This document shows, piece after piece, positions 27,777-36,588 of a stretch of DNA of 64,000 bases. Numbering within the stretch: position 1 is the stretch's first letter; each line of letters starts with the position of its first letter. The notes under the pieces were generated by a model. That model was not told where the DNA came from and did no database searches. It worked only from the letters and a program-made list of their open reading frames with translations. This DNA is from Lacunisphaera sp. (GTDB taxonomy: Bacteria; Verrucomicrobiota; Verrucomicrobiia; Opitutales; Opitutaceae), in contig JAQSCO010000048.1 of NCBI GenBank assembly GCA_029945445.1, positions 1-64,000 on the forward strand, in the 5' to 3' direction. The position numbers were made by a program, and so were the translations under genes.

Positions 27777-28280
27777 TCAGGCGCGCAGCGCCTTGAAGTC
27801 TTCCTCGAGGCGCAGCTTGCGCAGGCCGTTGAGGGTCGCGTGGACGACGGCGATGTGGTTCTTGGAACCCATCGACTTCGTGAGAACGTTGTGGACGCCC
27901 GCGGCCTCGAGGACGGCGCGGACGCCGCCGCCGGCGATGAGGCCGGTGCCGTTGGAGGCGGGGCGGAGGAACACTTTGCCGCCGTCATACTGGCCGAGGA
28001 CCTCGTGCGGGATCGTGGTGCCCTTGAGCTTCACGGAGACCATGCGCTTCTTGGCGGACTCGGTGGACTTCTTGATGGCGTCGGGGACCTCGTTGGCCTT
28101 GCCGTAGCCGATGCCGACCATGCCCTTGCCGTCGCCGACGACGGAGAGGGCGGAGAAGCTGAAGCGGCGGCCACCCTTCACGACCTTGGCGCAGCGATTG
28201 ATGAAGACGACCTTCTCGAACATGCCGGGCTCACCCGAATCATTGCCGGGGCCGGAAAAAGACCTGTTATTGTTAGCCAT
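27777..28280 (-). CDS. rpsE: 30S ribosomal protein uS5
   Basis: A 167-residue protein at the mRNA entry site that supports helicase activity and fidelity. The S5 N-domain ([20 protein letters not shown]) and the C-domain [20 protein letters not shown] are normal. The short N-extension is rich in Asn, Gly and Ser. AATCCTCCCCC stands before the ATG, not a Shine-Dalgarno sequence. 9 bp after rplR. Confidence 0.98.
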   Translation of the reverse strand: MANNNRSFSGPGNDSGEPGMFEKVVFINRCAKVVKGGRRFSFSALSVVGDGKGMVGIGYGKANEVPDAIKKSTESAKKRMVSVKLKGTTIPHEVLGQYDGGKVFLRPASNGTGLIAGGGVRAVLEAAGVHNVLTKSMGSKNHIAVVHATLNGLRKLRLEEDFKALRA

Positions 28281-28289
28281 GGGGGAGGA

Positions 28290-28652
28290 TTAGAATTGCA
28301 GACCACCCTCACGGGCGGCGTCGGCGAAGGTTTTGACGCGCCCGTGGTAGAGGCGGCCGTTGCGGTCGAACACGACCGAGGCGATGCCGGCGGCCTTGGC
28401 CTTGGCGGCGAAGGAGACACCGAGCGACTTGGCGCCGGACACATTGCCCTTCACGCCGCCCTTCTTCACCTCGGGATCGAGGGTCGAGAGGAACACGAGG
28501 GTCGCACCGGCGTCGTCGTTGACGAGCTGCGCGTAGATGTGCTTGCCGGAGAACTTGACGGTGAGGCGCGGGCGGGCGGCGGTGCCGGTCACCTTCTTGC
28601 GGATGCGCCACTTGCGCTTCTGGAGGAGCTGGGCCTTGTAAACGGTTTTCAT
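28290..28652 (-). CDS. rplR: 50S ribosomal protein uL18
   Basis: A 120-residue 5S rRNA binder acting with uL5. The start [20 protein letters not shown] and [20 protein letters not shown] fit the family, as does the end [17 protein letters not shown]. Length is normal. 14 bp after rplF, with CACCTCC before the ATG. Confidence 0.97.
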   Translation of the reverse strand: MKTVYKAQLLQKRKWRIRKKVTGTAARPRLTVKFSGKHIYAQLVNDDAGATLVFLSTLDPEVKKGGVKGNVSGAKSLGVSFAAKAKAAGIASVVFDRNGRLYHGRVKTFADAAREGGLQF

Positions 28653-28666
28653 GGAGGTGGTGCGGT

Positions 28667-29212
28667 TTAGGCGACGGTCTTGCCTTCCTTGCGGCGGACA
28701 CGCTCGGCGTGCTCGCCGACGATGCGGACGCCCTTGCCCTTGTAGGGCTCCGGCGGGTAGTAGGCGCGGATCTCGGCGGTGACCTGACCGACGAGCTGCT
28801 TGTCGGCGCCCTCGATCTTGAGCTTGGTGCCGTCGGTGACGGTGACCTTGATGCCCTCGGGGATGTCGTGGAGGATCGGGTGCGAGTAGCCGAGCGCGAG
28901 GTCGAGCTTGCTGCCCTTGAGGTTGGCCTTGAAGCCGACGCCCTGGATCTCGAGCTCCTTGAGGTAGCCGATGCTCACGCCCTTCACCATGCCGGCGATG
29001 ACGGAACGGGCCGTGCCATACATGGCGCGGGAAAAGCGGGTCTCCTCGGTGGGCGAGACGATGACGGTCTTGTCCTTGATCTCGATCTTCACGACGGGTG
29101 CGAAGGTCTTGGAAACTTTGCCCTTAGGGCCGTCGACGGACACGGTGGTGCCCTGGATGTCGACCTTGACCTTGTCGGGGATCTGAACGGGTTGTTTGCC
29201 GATTCTGCTCAT
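28667..29212 (-). CDS. rplF: 50S ribosomal protein uL6
   Basis: A 181-residue protein near the factor-binding site, with two repeated RNA-binding domains. The start [16 protein letters not shown] and the C-terminal [12 protein letters not shown] signature are canonical. A true Shine-Dalgarno AAGGAG lies about 11 bp before the ATG, unlike rplR and rpsE downstream. Confidence 0.98.
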   Translation of the reverse strand: MSRIGKQPVQIPDKVKVDIQGTTVSVDGPKGKVSKTFAPVVKIEIKDKTVIVSPTEETRFSRAMYGTARSVIAGMVKGVSIGYLKELEIQGVGFKANLKGSKLDLALGYSHPILHDIPEGIKVTVTDGTKLKIEGADKQLVGQVTAEIRAYYPPEPYKGKGVRIVGEHAERVRRKEGKTVA

Positions 29213-29226
29213 GGTGGTGGTGCTCC

Positions 29227-29619
29227 TTACCAGACGGTGCAGACGAGCTCGCCACCGAGCTTGTTGCGCCGCGCGTCCTGGTCCTTCATGAGGCCCTTGG
29301 ACGTGGAAATGATGGAAATGCCGAGGCCGTTGAGGACGCGGGGGATTTCCGAGTAGCCGGTGTAGAGGCGGCGGCCCGGGGTGGACGAGCGCTTGAGGCC
29401 GGTGATGACCGGGGCGCTGTCGACATACTTCATGGTGACGATGACGGTCTTGTGGCCGCGCTCGTCGGTGCCGGAGGCAACGTCACGGACGAAGCCCTCG
29501 GTCTTCAGGATGCCGGCGAGGCTCTCCTTGACCTTGGAGTGCGGGGAAACGCACTGCGCGAGACCGGCCTTCGACGCATTGCGAAGGTGGGTCAGGAAAT
29601 CACTGATCGGGTCTGTCAT
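29227..29619 (-). CDS. rpsH: 30S ribosomal protein uS8
   Basis: A 130-residue primary assembly protein. MTDPISDFLTHLRNASKAG and the C-terminal GISIISTSKGLMKDQDARR with GGELVCTVW are canonical. In E. coli S8 also represses the spc operon by binding the rplE leader. A perfect 7-bp hairpin (29647-29663) lies in the 62-bp gap before it; whether S8 binds there is unknown. Confidence 0.98.
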   Translation of the reverse strand: MTDPISDFLTHLRNASKAGLAQCVSPHSKVKESLAGILKTEGFVRDVASGTDERGHKTVIVTMKYVDSAPVITGLKRSSTPGRRLYTGYSEIPRVLNGLGISIISTSKGLMKDQDARRNKLGGELVCTVW

Positions 29620-29681
29620 GGCTGGATGTTTTTTATTTTTGGCCCCGTCGGATCATATCCGACTTCCGGCGGGAAAGTGGT

Positions 29682-29987
29682 TTACCAGGAGGACTTCGTG
29701 ACGCCCGGGATCTTGCCGGCGAGCGCGAGCTCGCGGAGGGTGATGCGGGAGACGCCGAAACGGCGGTGGAAGCCGCGCGGGCGGCCACTGAGCGAGCAGC
29801 GGTTGCGGATGCGGACCTTGGAGGAATTGCGGGGGAGCTTCGCGAGCTTCTTCTGCGCGGCGAAGAACTCGTCGTCGGTGGTCGCCGGGTTGGCGAGGAT
29901 GGCCTTCAGCTCGGCGCGCTTGACGGCGTGCTTCTCGACGAGGCGGATGCGCTTCTTGTTGCGTTCGATGGCGGAGGTTTTCGGCAT
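29682..29987 (-). CDS. rpsN: 30S ribosomal protein uS14 (zinc-free form)
   Basis: A 101-residue long-form S14. It has only one Cys in the signature [20 protein letters not shown], so it is the zinc-independent type and not the short CxxC form. The C-terminus PGVTKSSW is typical. It lies between rplE (12 bp) and rpsH, in standard spc order. Confidence 0.97.
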   Translation of the reverse strand: MPKTSAIERNKKRIRLVEKHAVKRAELKAILANPATTDDEFFAAQKKLAKLPRNSSKVRIRNRCSLSGRPRGFHRRFGVSRITLRELALAGKIPGVTKSSW

Positions 29988-29999
29988 GGTCGGAAGAGG

Positions 30000-30578
30000 T
30001 TAGGCGGCGGAAGTCTTGGCGGGCGTCGGCTCGATGCGGCGGAATGGCATGCCGAGGAGCTTAAGGAGTTCGCGGGCCTCGTCGTCGGTCTCGGCGGAAG
30101 TCACGAAGGTGATGTCCAGGCCCATGGAGCGCTTGTTGTTCTCGACGACGATCTCGGGGAAGATGGTGAAGTCGGTGATGCCGATGGTGTAGTTGCCCTG
30201 GCCGTCGAGCTTGTTGGGCACGCCGCGGAAGTCGCGGATGGTGGGCAGCGCGACCGCGAGGAGGCGCATCAGGAAGTGCCACATGCTCTCACCGCGGAGC
30301 GTGACGTGGCAGCCGGTGATCTGGTTGGGCTTCAGCTTGAAGTTGGCGATGGCCTTCTTCGAGCGGTTCAGCACGGGCTTCTGGCCGGCGATGAGGCCCA
30401 TGTCGCGGGCGGTGTCGGCGATCGTGTTCTTGTCGGCCTCGGAGGAGATGCCGGTGTTGAGGACGATCTTCTCGAGCTTCGGGACCTGGTGCTTGTTCTT
30501 GTAACCGCGGGAGGTCATCAAGGCCGGGGCGACGGACTCGGCGTAGTGTTTCTGGAGAGGAGTGGGTTGTTTGCTCAT
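30000..30578 (-). CDS. rplE: 50S ribosomal protein uL5
   Basis: A 192-residue central-protuberance protein that binds 5S rRNA and contacts P-site tRNA. It contains PKLEKIVLNTGIS, NQITGCHVTLRG and FRGVPNKLDGQGNYTIGI. A short Pro/Ala/Lys C-tail (TPAKTSAA) extends the usual 179 residues. 65 bp after rplX. Confidence 0.98.
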   Translation of the reverse strand: MSKQPTPLQKHYAESVAPALMTSRGYKNKHQVPKLEKIVLNTGISSEADKNTIADTARDMGLIAGQKPVLNRSKKAIANFKLKPNQITGCHVTLRGESMWHFLMRLLAVALPTIRDFRGVPNKLDGQGNYTIGITDFTIFPEIVVENNKRSMGLDITFVTSAETDDEARELLKLLGMPFRRIEPTPAKTSAA

Positions 30579-30643
30579 GGTGCTAACCGGATTTCCGACC
30601 CGGATGCTTGGGTGTTTATTAAAAGTGGTGTCCCCTCGCCGGC

Positions 30644-30928
30644 TCAGGCCTTGGCCGCGGGCGCGGCGGATTTCTTGGCGCGCTTCGACGAGTCGTAGCG
30701 CGACTGGAGCATGAGGTTCGACACGTGGATCGTGCCCTCGCGCTCGGAGATGGTGCCCTGGGGATGCTCCTGGGACTTCTTGAGGTGGCGCTTGATCATG
30801 GCCACGCCCTCGACGACGGCGCGGTTCTTGGCCGAGCGGATCTCGAGGATCTTGCCGGTCTTGCCCTTGTGGGCGCCGGCGATGACGACCACGACATCGT
30901 TCTTCTTGATGTGGAATTTCTGGGACAT
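30644..30928 (-). CDS. rplX: 50S ribosomal protein uL24
   Basis: A 94-residue assembly initiator for the large subunit, with a KOW motif (KNDVVVVIAGAHKGKTGKIL). I chose ATG 30928 for the standard start SQKFHIKKND; the frame is open upstream but that part overlaps rplN antisense-like sequence with no family match. It ends in a Lys/Ala-rich tail (KRAKKSAAPAAKA). Only 1 bp separates it from rplN. Confidence 0.96.
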   Translation of the reverse strand: MSQKFHIKKNDVVVVIAGAHKGKTGKILEIRSAKNRAVVEGVAMIKRHLKKSQEHPQGTISEREGTIHVSNLMLQSRYDSSKRAKKSAAPAAKA

Positions 30929-30929
30929 G

Positions 30930-31295
30930 TTAGAGGACCTCCGGGGCGAGCGAGATGATCTTCGAGTAGTTCTTGGCGCGGAGCTCGCGGGCGACGGGGC
31001 CGAAGATGCGGGTGCCCTTCGGGTTGCCGTCCTCGCCAATGATGACGACGGCGTTGGAATCGAAGCGGAGGTAGCTGCCGTCGGGGCGGCGCAGCGGGGC
31101 GCGCGTGCGGACGATGATGGCCTTGACGACCTCGCCCTTCTTCACGGTGGCGTCGGTGCTGCTCTCCTTGATGTTGATGGTGATGATGTCACCGACGTGG
31201 GCGTAGCGGGACGGGTGCCCGATCTTGCCGATCATCGACGCGCGACGCGCGCCGGTGTTGTCGGCAATATCGAGGATGGAACGCATTTGGATCAT
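30930..31295 (-). CDS. rplN: 50S ribosomal protein uL14
   Basis: A 121-residue protein at the subunit interface. Signatures are [19 protein letters not shown] and [13 protein letters not shown], ending in [10 protein letters not shown]. Length is normal. A GGAG lies 13 bp before the ATG. Next to rplX by 1 bp, suggesting coupling. Confidence 0.98.
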   Translation of the reverse strand: MIQMRSILDIADNTGARRASMIGKIGHPSRYAHVGDIITINIKESSTDATVKKGEVVKAIIVRTRAPLRRPDGSYLRFDSNAVVIIGEDGNPKGTRIFGPVARELRAKNYSKIISLAPEVL

Positions 31296-31316
31296 GGTGG
31301 TATCTCCGGTGGACGG

Positions 31317-31670
31317 TTAGGCCTTGGCGGCCACGTTCGCCTTGCTGGTCTTGGTGGGGACGGCCTCGGCCACGTCCTTCTCGGTCACGGCGACGATATC
31401 CAGGCCGATGGAGGCCTCGACGACGCGGATGACGCGCCAGCGCTTCAGGCGGCTGATGGGGCGGGTCTCCATGATCTCGATCTTGTCGCCGACCTTGGCC
31501 TCGTTCTTCTCGTCGTGGACGTGGAGGACGGTCTTGCGGTTGATGACCTTGTGGTAAAGCGGGTGCGGCGTCTTGTAGGGGACGGTGACCTTGACGGACT
31601 TGTCGCCCATCTTGGAGCTGACGAAACCGATGACGGTCTTGCGGACGTTATGGCGAGCGTGAGTGGACAT
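31317..31670 (-). CDS. rpsQ: 30S ribosomal protein uS17
   Basis: A 117-residue primary 16S rRNA binder. The core RKTVIGFVSSKMGDKSVKVT through ETRPISRLKRWRVI is normal and usually ends near residue 85. The last 30 residues form an extension (VTEKDVAEAVPTKTSKANVA). CTTACCTCC stands before the ATG. 27 bp after rpmC. Confidence 0.96.
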   Translation of the reverse strand: MSTHARHNVRKTVIGFVSSKMGDKSVKVTVPYKTPHPLYHKVINRKTVLHVHDEKNEAKVGDKIEIMETRPISRLKRWRVIRVVEASIGLDIVAVTEKDVAEAVPTKTSKANVAAKA

Positions 31671-31697
31671 GGAGGTAAGCGGTTAACGCGGGGTGCC

Positions 31698-31898
31698 TCA
31701 GGCGACCGGCGTGGTTTTCTTCTGCTTGAGGATGGTCTCAAGGCGCGCGATGTCCTTGCGGTAGGTGCGCAGCAGGTGGGGTTTCTCGACCTGGCCGGTG
31801 TTCTTGCGCAGGCGGAGCTGGAGGAGCTGGTCGCGGGTCTCGCGGAGCTTGGTGGTGATCTCGGCGGGAGCGAGGTCGCGGATTTCCTTGGAAGTCAT
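31698..31898 (-). CDS. rpmC: 50S ribosomal protein uL29
   Basis: A 66-residue exit-tunnel protein where trigger factor and SRP dock. [20 protein letters not shown] and [16 protein letters not shown] are the family signature. ATG 31898 has a good AAGGAG about 13 bp upstream. The frame is open far upstream but only as a shadow of rplP. Lies between rplP and rpsQ as expected. Confidence 0.97.
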   Translation of the reverse strand: MTSKEIRDLAPAEITTKLRETRDQLLQLRLRKNTGQVEKPHLLRTYRKDIARLETILKQKKTTPVA

Positions 31899-31918
31899 GG
31901 GAACGGTTCTCCTTAAGA

Positions 31919-32344
<426 letters not shown>

Positions 32345-32377
32345 GGGAGCAGTGGCGCATCGCGCCGGGTAAGGAGA

Positions 32378-33007
32378 TTAGTTGGCTTCGTCTTTTTTGC
32401 AGATCCAGCATTTGACACCGATCTTGCCCCAGACGGTCTGGGCCTCGGCGAAGCCGTATTCGATGTTCTCGCGCAGCGTCTGCAGCGGAACGCGGCCCTG
32501 TTTTTGCCATTCGCGGCGGGCGATGTCGGCGCCGCCGAGGCGGCCCGAGCACTGGATCTTGATGCCGTCGATGCCGAGCGACATCGCGATCTGGATGGAC
32601 TTCTTGATGGCGCGGCGGAAGGCGATGCGGCGCTCGAGCTGGAGCGCGACGTTCTCGGCCACGAGCTGGGCCTCGATCTCGGGCTTCTTCACTTCCTGGA
32701 TGTCGAGGAGGACCTCCTTGCCGGTGAGCTTGCCGAGGGCGACCTTCATGTTCTCGACCTCCTGGCCCTTCTTGCCGATGACGATGCCGGGGCGCGCGGT
32801 GAAGATCTTGACGCGGACGCGGTTGCCGGCGCGCTCGATGAAGATGCGCGGCACCGAGGCCTGCTTGAGCTTTTCCATCAGCGTGGCGCGGATGACCTGG
32901 TCCTCGTGGAGGAGCTTGGCGAAATCTTTCTTGCGCGCGAACCAGCGCGACTGCCAGTTGCGGCGGACGGCGAGGCGGAAGCCTGTAGGGTTGGTCTTTT
33001 GTCCCAT
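32378..33007 (-). CDS. rpsC: 30S ribosomal protein uS3
   Basis: A 209-residue protein forming the mRNA entry tunnel. The start [20 protein letters not shown], the KH domain with [15 protein letters not shown] and the C-domain [19 protein letters not shown] are canonical. AACTCTTCCC precedes the ATG in place of a Shine-Dalgarno sequence. 8 bp after rplV. Confidence 0.98.
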   Translation of the reverse strand: MGQKTNPTGFRLAVRRNWQSRWFARKKDFAKLLHEDQVIRATLMEKLKQASVPRIFIERAGNRVRVKIFTARPGIVIGKKGQEVENMKVALGKLTGKEVLLDIQEVKKPEIEAQLVAENVALQLERRIAFRRAIKKSIQIAMSLGIDGIKIQCSGRLGGADIARREWQKQGRVPLQTLRENIEYGFAEAQTVWGKIGVKCWICKKDEAN

Positions 33008-33015
33008 GGGAAGAG

Positions 33016-33357
33016 TTAGTTGGTTTTGCCGTCGGAGACGATGATGCGGAGGTGCGACATGCGCTTGACGCGCGGCTTGGCGGAGCCCTTGGCGCCGGCC
33101 TTGAAGCGCTTCAGCACCGGGCCGGGCTCGACGAGCGCGCGGTAGACGGTGAGCTGGTCGGCCGAGATGCTGTTGTTGTTCTCGGCGTTGGCCACGGCGC
33201 TCTTGAGCGTCTTGACGAGGAGGCGGGCCGACTTGCGCGGGATGAGCGTGAGGAAGTCGATGGCGTCGTTGACACGGCGGCCCTGGATCTGGTTCGCGAC
33301 TTCGCGGACCTTGCGGGGCGACATGCGCGCGTTGCGGGTGAGAGCTTGGATTTCCAT
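33016..33357 (-). CDS. rplV: 50S ribosomal protein uL22
   Basis: A 113-residue protein whose loop lines the exit tunnel. ATG 33357 gives [20 protein letters not shown]. The hairpin region [19 protein letters not shown] is normal, with no insertion of the kind linked to macrolide resistance. The frame extends upstream antisense to nothing known and is ignored. 26 bp after rpsS. Confidence 0.97.
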   Translation of the reverse strand: MEIQALTRNARMSPRKVREVANQIQGRRVNDAIDFLTLIPRKSARLLVKTLKSAVANAENNNSISADQLTVYRALVEPGPVLKRFKAGAKGSAKPRVKRMSHLRIIVSDGKTN

Positions 33358-33383
33358 GGTGGTGTTTCCGGTTGGCGGGCGCC

Positions 33384-33662
33384 TTAGATTTCCTTGCGGG
33401 TCATACCGCCGTGCGCCTTGAAGATGCGGGTCGGGGCGAACTCGCCGAGCTTGTGCCCGACCATGTTCTCCGTGATGTAGACAGCGACGTGGGTCTTGCC
33501 GTTGTGGACGCTGATGGTGTGGCCGACGAACTCGGGCGTGATGGTCGAGCGGCGGCTCCAAGTCTGGATGGGCTTGCGGGTGCCGGTGATCTTGGCCGCC
33601 TTCTGGATTTTCTCCAGGAGGTGGTAGTCGACAAAGAAACCTTTCTTGATGGAACGTGCCAT
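33384..33662 (-). CDS. rpsS: 30S ribosomal protein uS19
   Basis: A 92-residue head protein next to uS13. [19 protein letters not shown], the mid motif [20 protein letters not shown] and [14 protein letters not shown] are canonical. Length is normal. 18 bp after rplB, in standard S10 order. Confidence 0.98.
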   Translation of the reverse strand: MARSIKKGFFVDYHLLEKIQKAAKITGTRKPIQTWSRRSTITPEFVGHTISVHNGKTHVAVYITENMVGHKLGEFAPTRIFKAHGGMTRKEI

Positions 33663-33680
33663 GGTGCGGAGTCGTTGGGA

Positions 33681-34547
33681 TTATTTCTGGCCGCGCGGCT
33701 TGCGGCCGTTGGCGCGAACGAGGATGAAATTGCTGGAGAGCTTGGTGCGGCGGCGCGTCGGGAAACCCTTCGCGAGCTGGCCCCACGGCGAGACGAGGTG
33801 CTGGCGGCCGCCACCACCCTTGGACTTGCCCTGACCGCCACCGTTCGGGTGGTCGACCGGGTTCATGGCGACGCCGCGGACGCGTGGGCGCTTGCCGAGC
33901 CAGCGGTTGCGGCCGGCCTTGCCCAGCGAGCGCTTGCTGTGGTCGGCGTTGGAAACCTCGCCGATGGTGGCGCGGCACTTGGCGTTGACCAGGCGGGTCT
34001 CGCCGGAGGAGAGGCGGAGCTGGGCGTAGCCGTTCTCGACGGCGACGAGCTCGACGGACGTGCCGGCGGAGCGGGCCAGCTGGGCGCCCTTGCCGGGGAG
34101 CAGCTCGACGGCGTGCAGCTTCGTGGCGGGCGGGATGACGGCCAGCGGGAACGAATTGCCGGGGCGGAAATCGTTGGTGTCCGTCTTCAGCAGATTGTAG
34201 ATGGTGTCGCCGGCCTTGAGGCCCGCGGGGGCGAGGACGTAGCTCTTGGTGCCGTCGGTGTAGGCGAGCAGCGCGAGCAGCGCGGTGCGGTTGGGATCGT
34301 ATTCGATCGCCTGGACCTTGGCCGGCATGTCGAGCTTGGCGCGCTTGAAGTCGATGATGCGGTAAAGCTTCTTGTGACCGCCGCCGCGGCGGCGCGAGGT
34401 GATGCGGCCATAGACGTTGCGGCCGCCGGTCTTGGACTTCGACTCGACGAGCGAACGCTCCGGGCGCTTCTTGGAAATGTCATCCGGGCGGTTCAGGGTG
34501 GTGAACCGGAGGGACGCGGTGAGGGGACGGAAGGATTTAAGGGCCAT
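33681..34547 (-). CDS. rplB: 50S ribosomal protein uL2
   Basis: A 288-residue core protein needed for subunit joining and peptidyl transfer. Signatures are GGRNVYGRITSRRRGGGHKK and the C-terminal VRGVAMNPVDHPNGGGQGKS, including the conserved His. A little longer than the usual 275. 20 bp after rplW. Confidence 0.98.
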   Translation of the reverse strand: MALKSFRPLTASLRFTTLNRPDDISKKRPERSLVESKSKTGGRNVYGRITSRRRGGGHKKLYRIIDFKRAKLDMPAKVQAIEYDPNRTALLALLAYTDGTKSYVLAPAGLKAGDTIYNLLKTDTNDFRPGNSFPLAVIPPATKLHAVELLPGKGAQLARSAGTSVELVAVENGYAQLRLSSGETRLVNAKCRATIGEVSNADHSKRSLGKAGRNRWLGKRPRVRGVAMNPVDHPNGGGQGKSKGGGGRQHLVSPWGQLAKGFPTRRRTKLSSNFILVRANGRKPRGQK

Positions 34548-34567
34548 GTTGGGTGGTCTCCGGGGGC

Positions 34568-34852
34568 TCAGGTGAGCTCGATCTTGTCGCCCGACTTGAG
34601 GGTGACGATGGCGCGCTTGCTGTCGGAAGCGTGGGTGGCGAGGCCCTTGCGCGTGCGCTTCGGCTTGCCGGCGCGGTTCTGGATGTTCACGCGGGTGACG
34701 GTGACCTTGAAGGTCTGCTCGACGGCCTCGCGCACGGTGTATTTCGTGGCGGAGGGATACACCTCGAAGGTGTATTGGCCGTAGTTCGAGGAGAGCTTGT
34801 TGGACTTCTCCGTCATGCGGATGGTTTTGATGACTGAGGCGGCGTTAATCAT
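34568..34852 (-). CDS. rplW: 50S ribosomal protein uL23
   Basis: A 94-residue exit-tunnel protein that docks trigger factor and SRP. TEKSNKLSSNYGQYTFEV and VTRVNIQNRAGKPKRTRKG are typical. The start overlaps the end of rplD by 4 bp (ATGA), so translation is coupled. Confidence 0.97.
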   Translation of the reverse strand: MINAASVIKTIRMTEKSNKLSSNYGQYTFEVYPSATKYTVREAVEQTFKVTVTRVNIQNRAGKPKRTRKGLATHASDSKRAIVTLKSGDKIELT

Positions 34853-35481
34853 GACTGACCTCCGTTGGCGCGGGCGATGATCTGCTCGAGGGCCTTGCTG
34901 GAAACAACGATCCAGCTGAAGGTGACGAGGTCGAGGGTGTTGAGCTTGGAAGCATCCTGCAGCGTGACGCGCTTGAGGTTGCGCGCGGCGCGGTTGGCCT
35001 CGCTGGTGAACGGGGCGTCGACGATCAGCACCTTGCCCTTGGGGGCGATGCGGGTGATGACCTCGTTCATGGCCTTGGTCTTGGTGTTCTGGGCCGCGAA
35101 GGCCTCGATGACGCTGATGTCACCGGCGCTGGCGCGGTCGAACAGGGCGCGGTTGAAGGCGAGGGACTTCACCTTGCCGTTGATTTTCTTGGAATAGTCG
35201 CGGGGCTTCGGGCCGAACACGACGCCACCGCCGCCCCACAGGGGGGAGCGGATGGAGCCGGCGCGGGCGCGACCGGTGCCCTTCTGGTTCCACGGCTTCT
35301 TGCCGCCGCCACGGACTTCGCCGCGGGTCTTAGTGGAGTGGGTGCCGAGGCGGGCGTTGGCCTTGTGGGCGACGACGACTTCCTTGACGGCCTGCAGGCC
35401 GCGGTTGCCCTCGAAGACGGGGAGGTTGAAATCCTTCTCGGAACTCTTCGTGGCGTCGGTGGTGAAAATTTTGAGCTTCAT
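34849..35481 (-). CDS. rplD: 50S ribosomal protein uL4
   Basis: A 210-residue tunnel-constriction protein. The extended loop carries GTHSTKTRGEVRGGGKKPW and GTGRARAGSIRSPLWGGGG. In E. coli L4 regulates the S10 operon by attenuation and by blocking translation; no matching leader is evident in this fused operon. GGAG lies 13 bp before the ATG. Confidence 0.98.
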   Translation of the reverse strand: MKLKIFTTDATKSSEKDFNLPVFEGNRGLQAVKEVVVAHKANARLGTHSTKTRGEVRGGGKKPWNQKGTGRARAGSIRSPLWGGGGVVFGPKPRDYSKKINGKVKSLAFNRALFDRASAGDISVIEAFAAQNTKTKAMNEVITRIAPKGKVLIVDAPFTSEANRAARNLKRVTLQDASKLNTLDLVTFSWIVVSSKALEQIIARANGGQS

Positions 35482-35502
35482 GTGATGCGTTCTCCGGGTG
35501 GC

Positions 35503-36147
35503 TTAGGCTTTCTTCGGGGCTTTCTTGCCGGAGCGGATGATAACATCGTCACCGTTGGCGCCGGGGATGGCGCCGTTGACGAGGATGAGGTTCTTGTCGG
35601 CGATGATCTTCACGACGCGCAGGTTCTGCACGGTGCGCATCTCGCTGCCCATGTGGCCGGGCATGCGCTGGTTCTTCCACACGCGGCCAGGAGTCTGGCG
35701 CATGCCGACCGAACCGATGCGGCGGTGGAACATCGAGCCGTGGGCGGCGGGACCGCCCGCGACGCGAAAGCGCTTCACGACGCCCTGGAAGCTCTTGCCC
35801 TTGGTGACACCGAGCACATCGATGATCTGGCCCTCGGTGAAGGCCGTGACGGTGATGACATCACCCGGCTTGCCGGTGTAGGCCTCGGTGAGGCGGACCT
35901 CATTGAGCACGCGGGGCGTGACATCGAGCCCGGCCTTCTTGGCGTGGTTCGACTCGCCCTTGGTGGCGTTCTTGGTCTTGCGGGCCCCGAAGCCGAGTTG
36001 CACGGCGTTGTAGCCGTCGGTCTCGACTGTCTTGACCTGGACCACCGGGCACGGGCCGGCTTCAACCACGGTGACCGGGACCAGGACGTTTTGGGCGTCG
36101 TAGACCTGGGTCATGCCGATTTTTTTTCCTAATAGTGTAGCGATCAT
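35503..36147 (-). CDS. rplC: 50S ribosomal protein uL3
   Basis: A 214-residue early assembly protein whose loop reaches the peptidyl-transferase centre. MIATLLGKKIGMTQVYD, FRVAGGPAAHGSMFHR and GRVWKNQRMPGHMGSE are canonical. It follows a 105-bp gap after rpsJ, larger than most in this operon; I see no clear promoter or hairpin there. Confidence 0.98.
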   Translation of the reverse strand: MIATLLGKKIGMTQVYDAQNVLVPVTVVEAGPCPVVQVKTVETDGYNAVQLGFGARKTKNATKGESNHAKKAGLDVTPRVLNEVRLTEAYTGKPGDVITVTAFTEGQIIDVLGVTKGKSFQGVVKRFRVAGGPAAHGSMFHRRIGSVGMRQTPGRVWKNQRMPGHMGSEMRTVQNLRVVKIIADKNLILVNGAIPGANGDDVIIRSGKKAPKKA

Positions 36148-36252
36148 GGGCTAAGTGGTAGGTGGCGGGTGAGCGCCGTTTGTTTAGACCTACTTTAGCA
36201 AGGGCCGGGGTGAGCCGGCTGGCTTGGCTAAGATGGTTGTGGGGTTGAAATT

Positions 36253-36561
36253 TTAGACGTTGATGGTGATGTCGACGCCGGACGGGAGATTGAGTTTCTT
36301 GAGCTCGTCGACGGTCTGGGCGGTGGGCTCCAGGATGTCGATGAGGCGCTTATGCGTGCGGGATTCGAACTGCTCCATGGACTTCTTGTCGACGTGCGGG
36401 GAGCGGTTGACCGAGAGCTTCACGATGTGGGTGGGCAGCGGGATGGGACCCGAGACGCGGGCGCCGGAGCGCTTGGCGGTTTCCACGATTTCCACGGCCG
36501 ACTGGTCGATGACGCGATAGTCGTAGCCCTGGAGTTTGATGCGAATGCGTTGGCCTTTCAT
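36253..36561 (-). CDS. rpsJ: 30S ribosomal protein uS10
   Basis: A 102-residue head protein that also binds NusB in transcription antitermination. [20 protein letters not shown] and the mid-protein [20 protein letters not shown] are canonical. Placed 27 bp after fusA with no tuf between them, so str and S10 operons are fused here. Confidence 0.98.
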   Translation of the reverse strand: MKGQRIRIKLQGYDYRVIDQSAVEIVETAKRSGARVSGPIPLPTHIVKLSVNRSPHVDKKSMEQFESRTHKRLIDILEPTAQTVDELKKLNLPSGVDITINV

Positions 36562-36588
36562 GGCGGTATAAAGAACGAGGGTTAAAGG

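Noticed and set aside
29647-29663. Perfect 7-bp hairpin between rpsN and rpsH
   Set aside because: No T-run follows and no known S8-site features are seen. It may be chance in GC-rich DNA.
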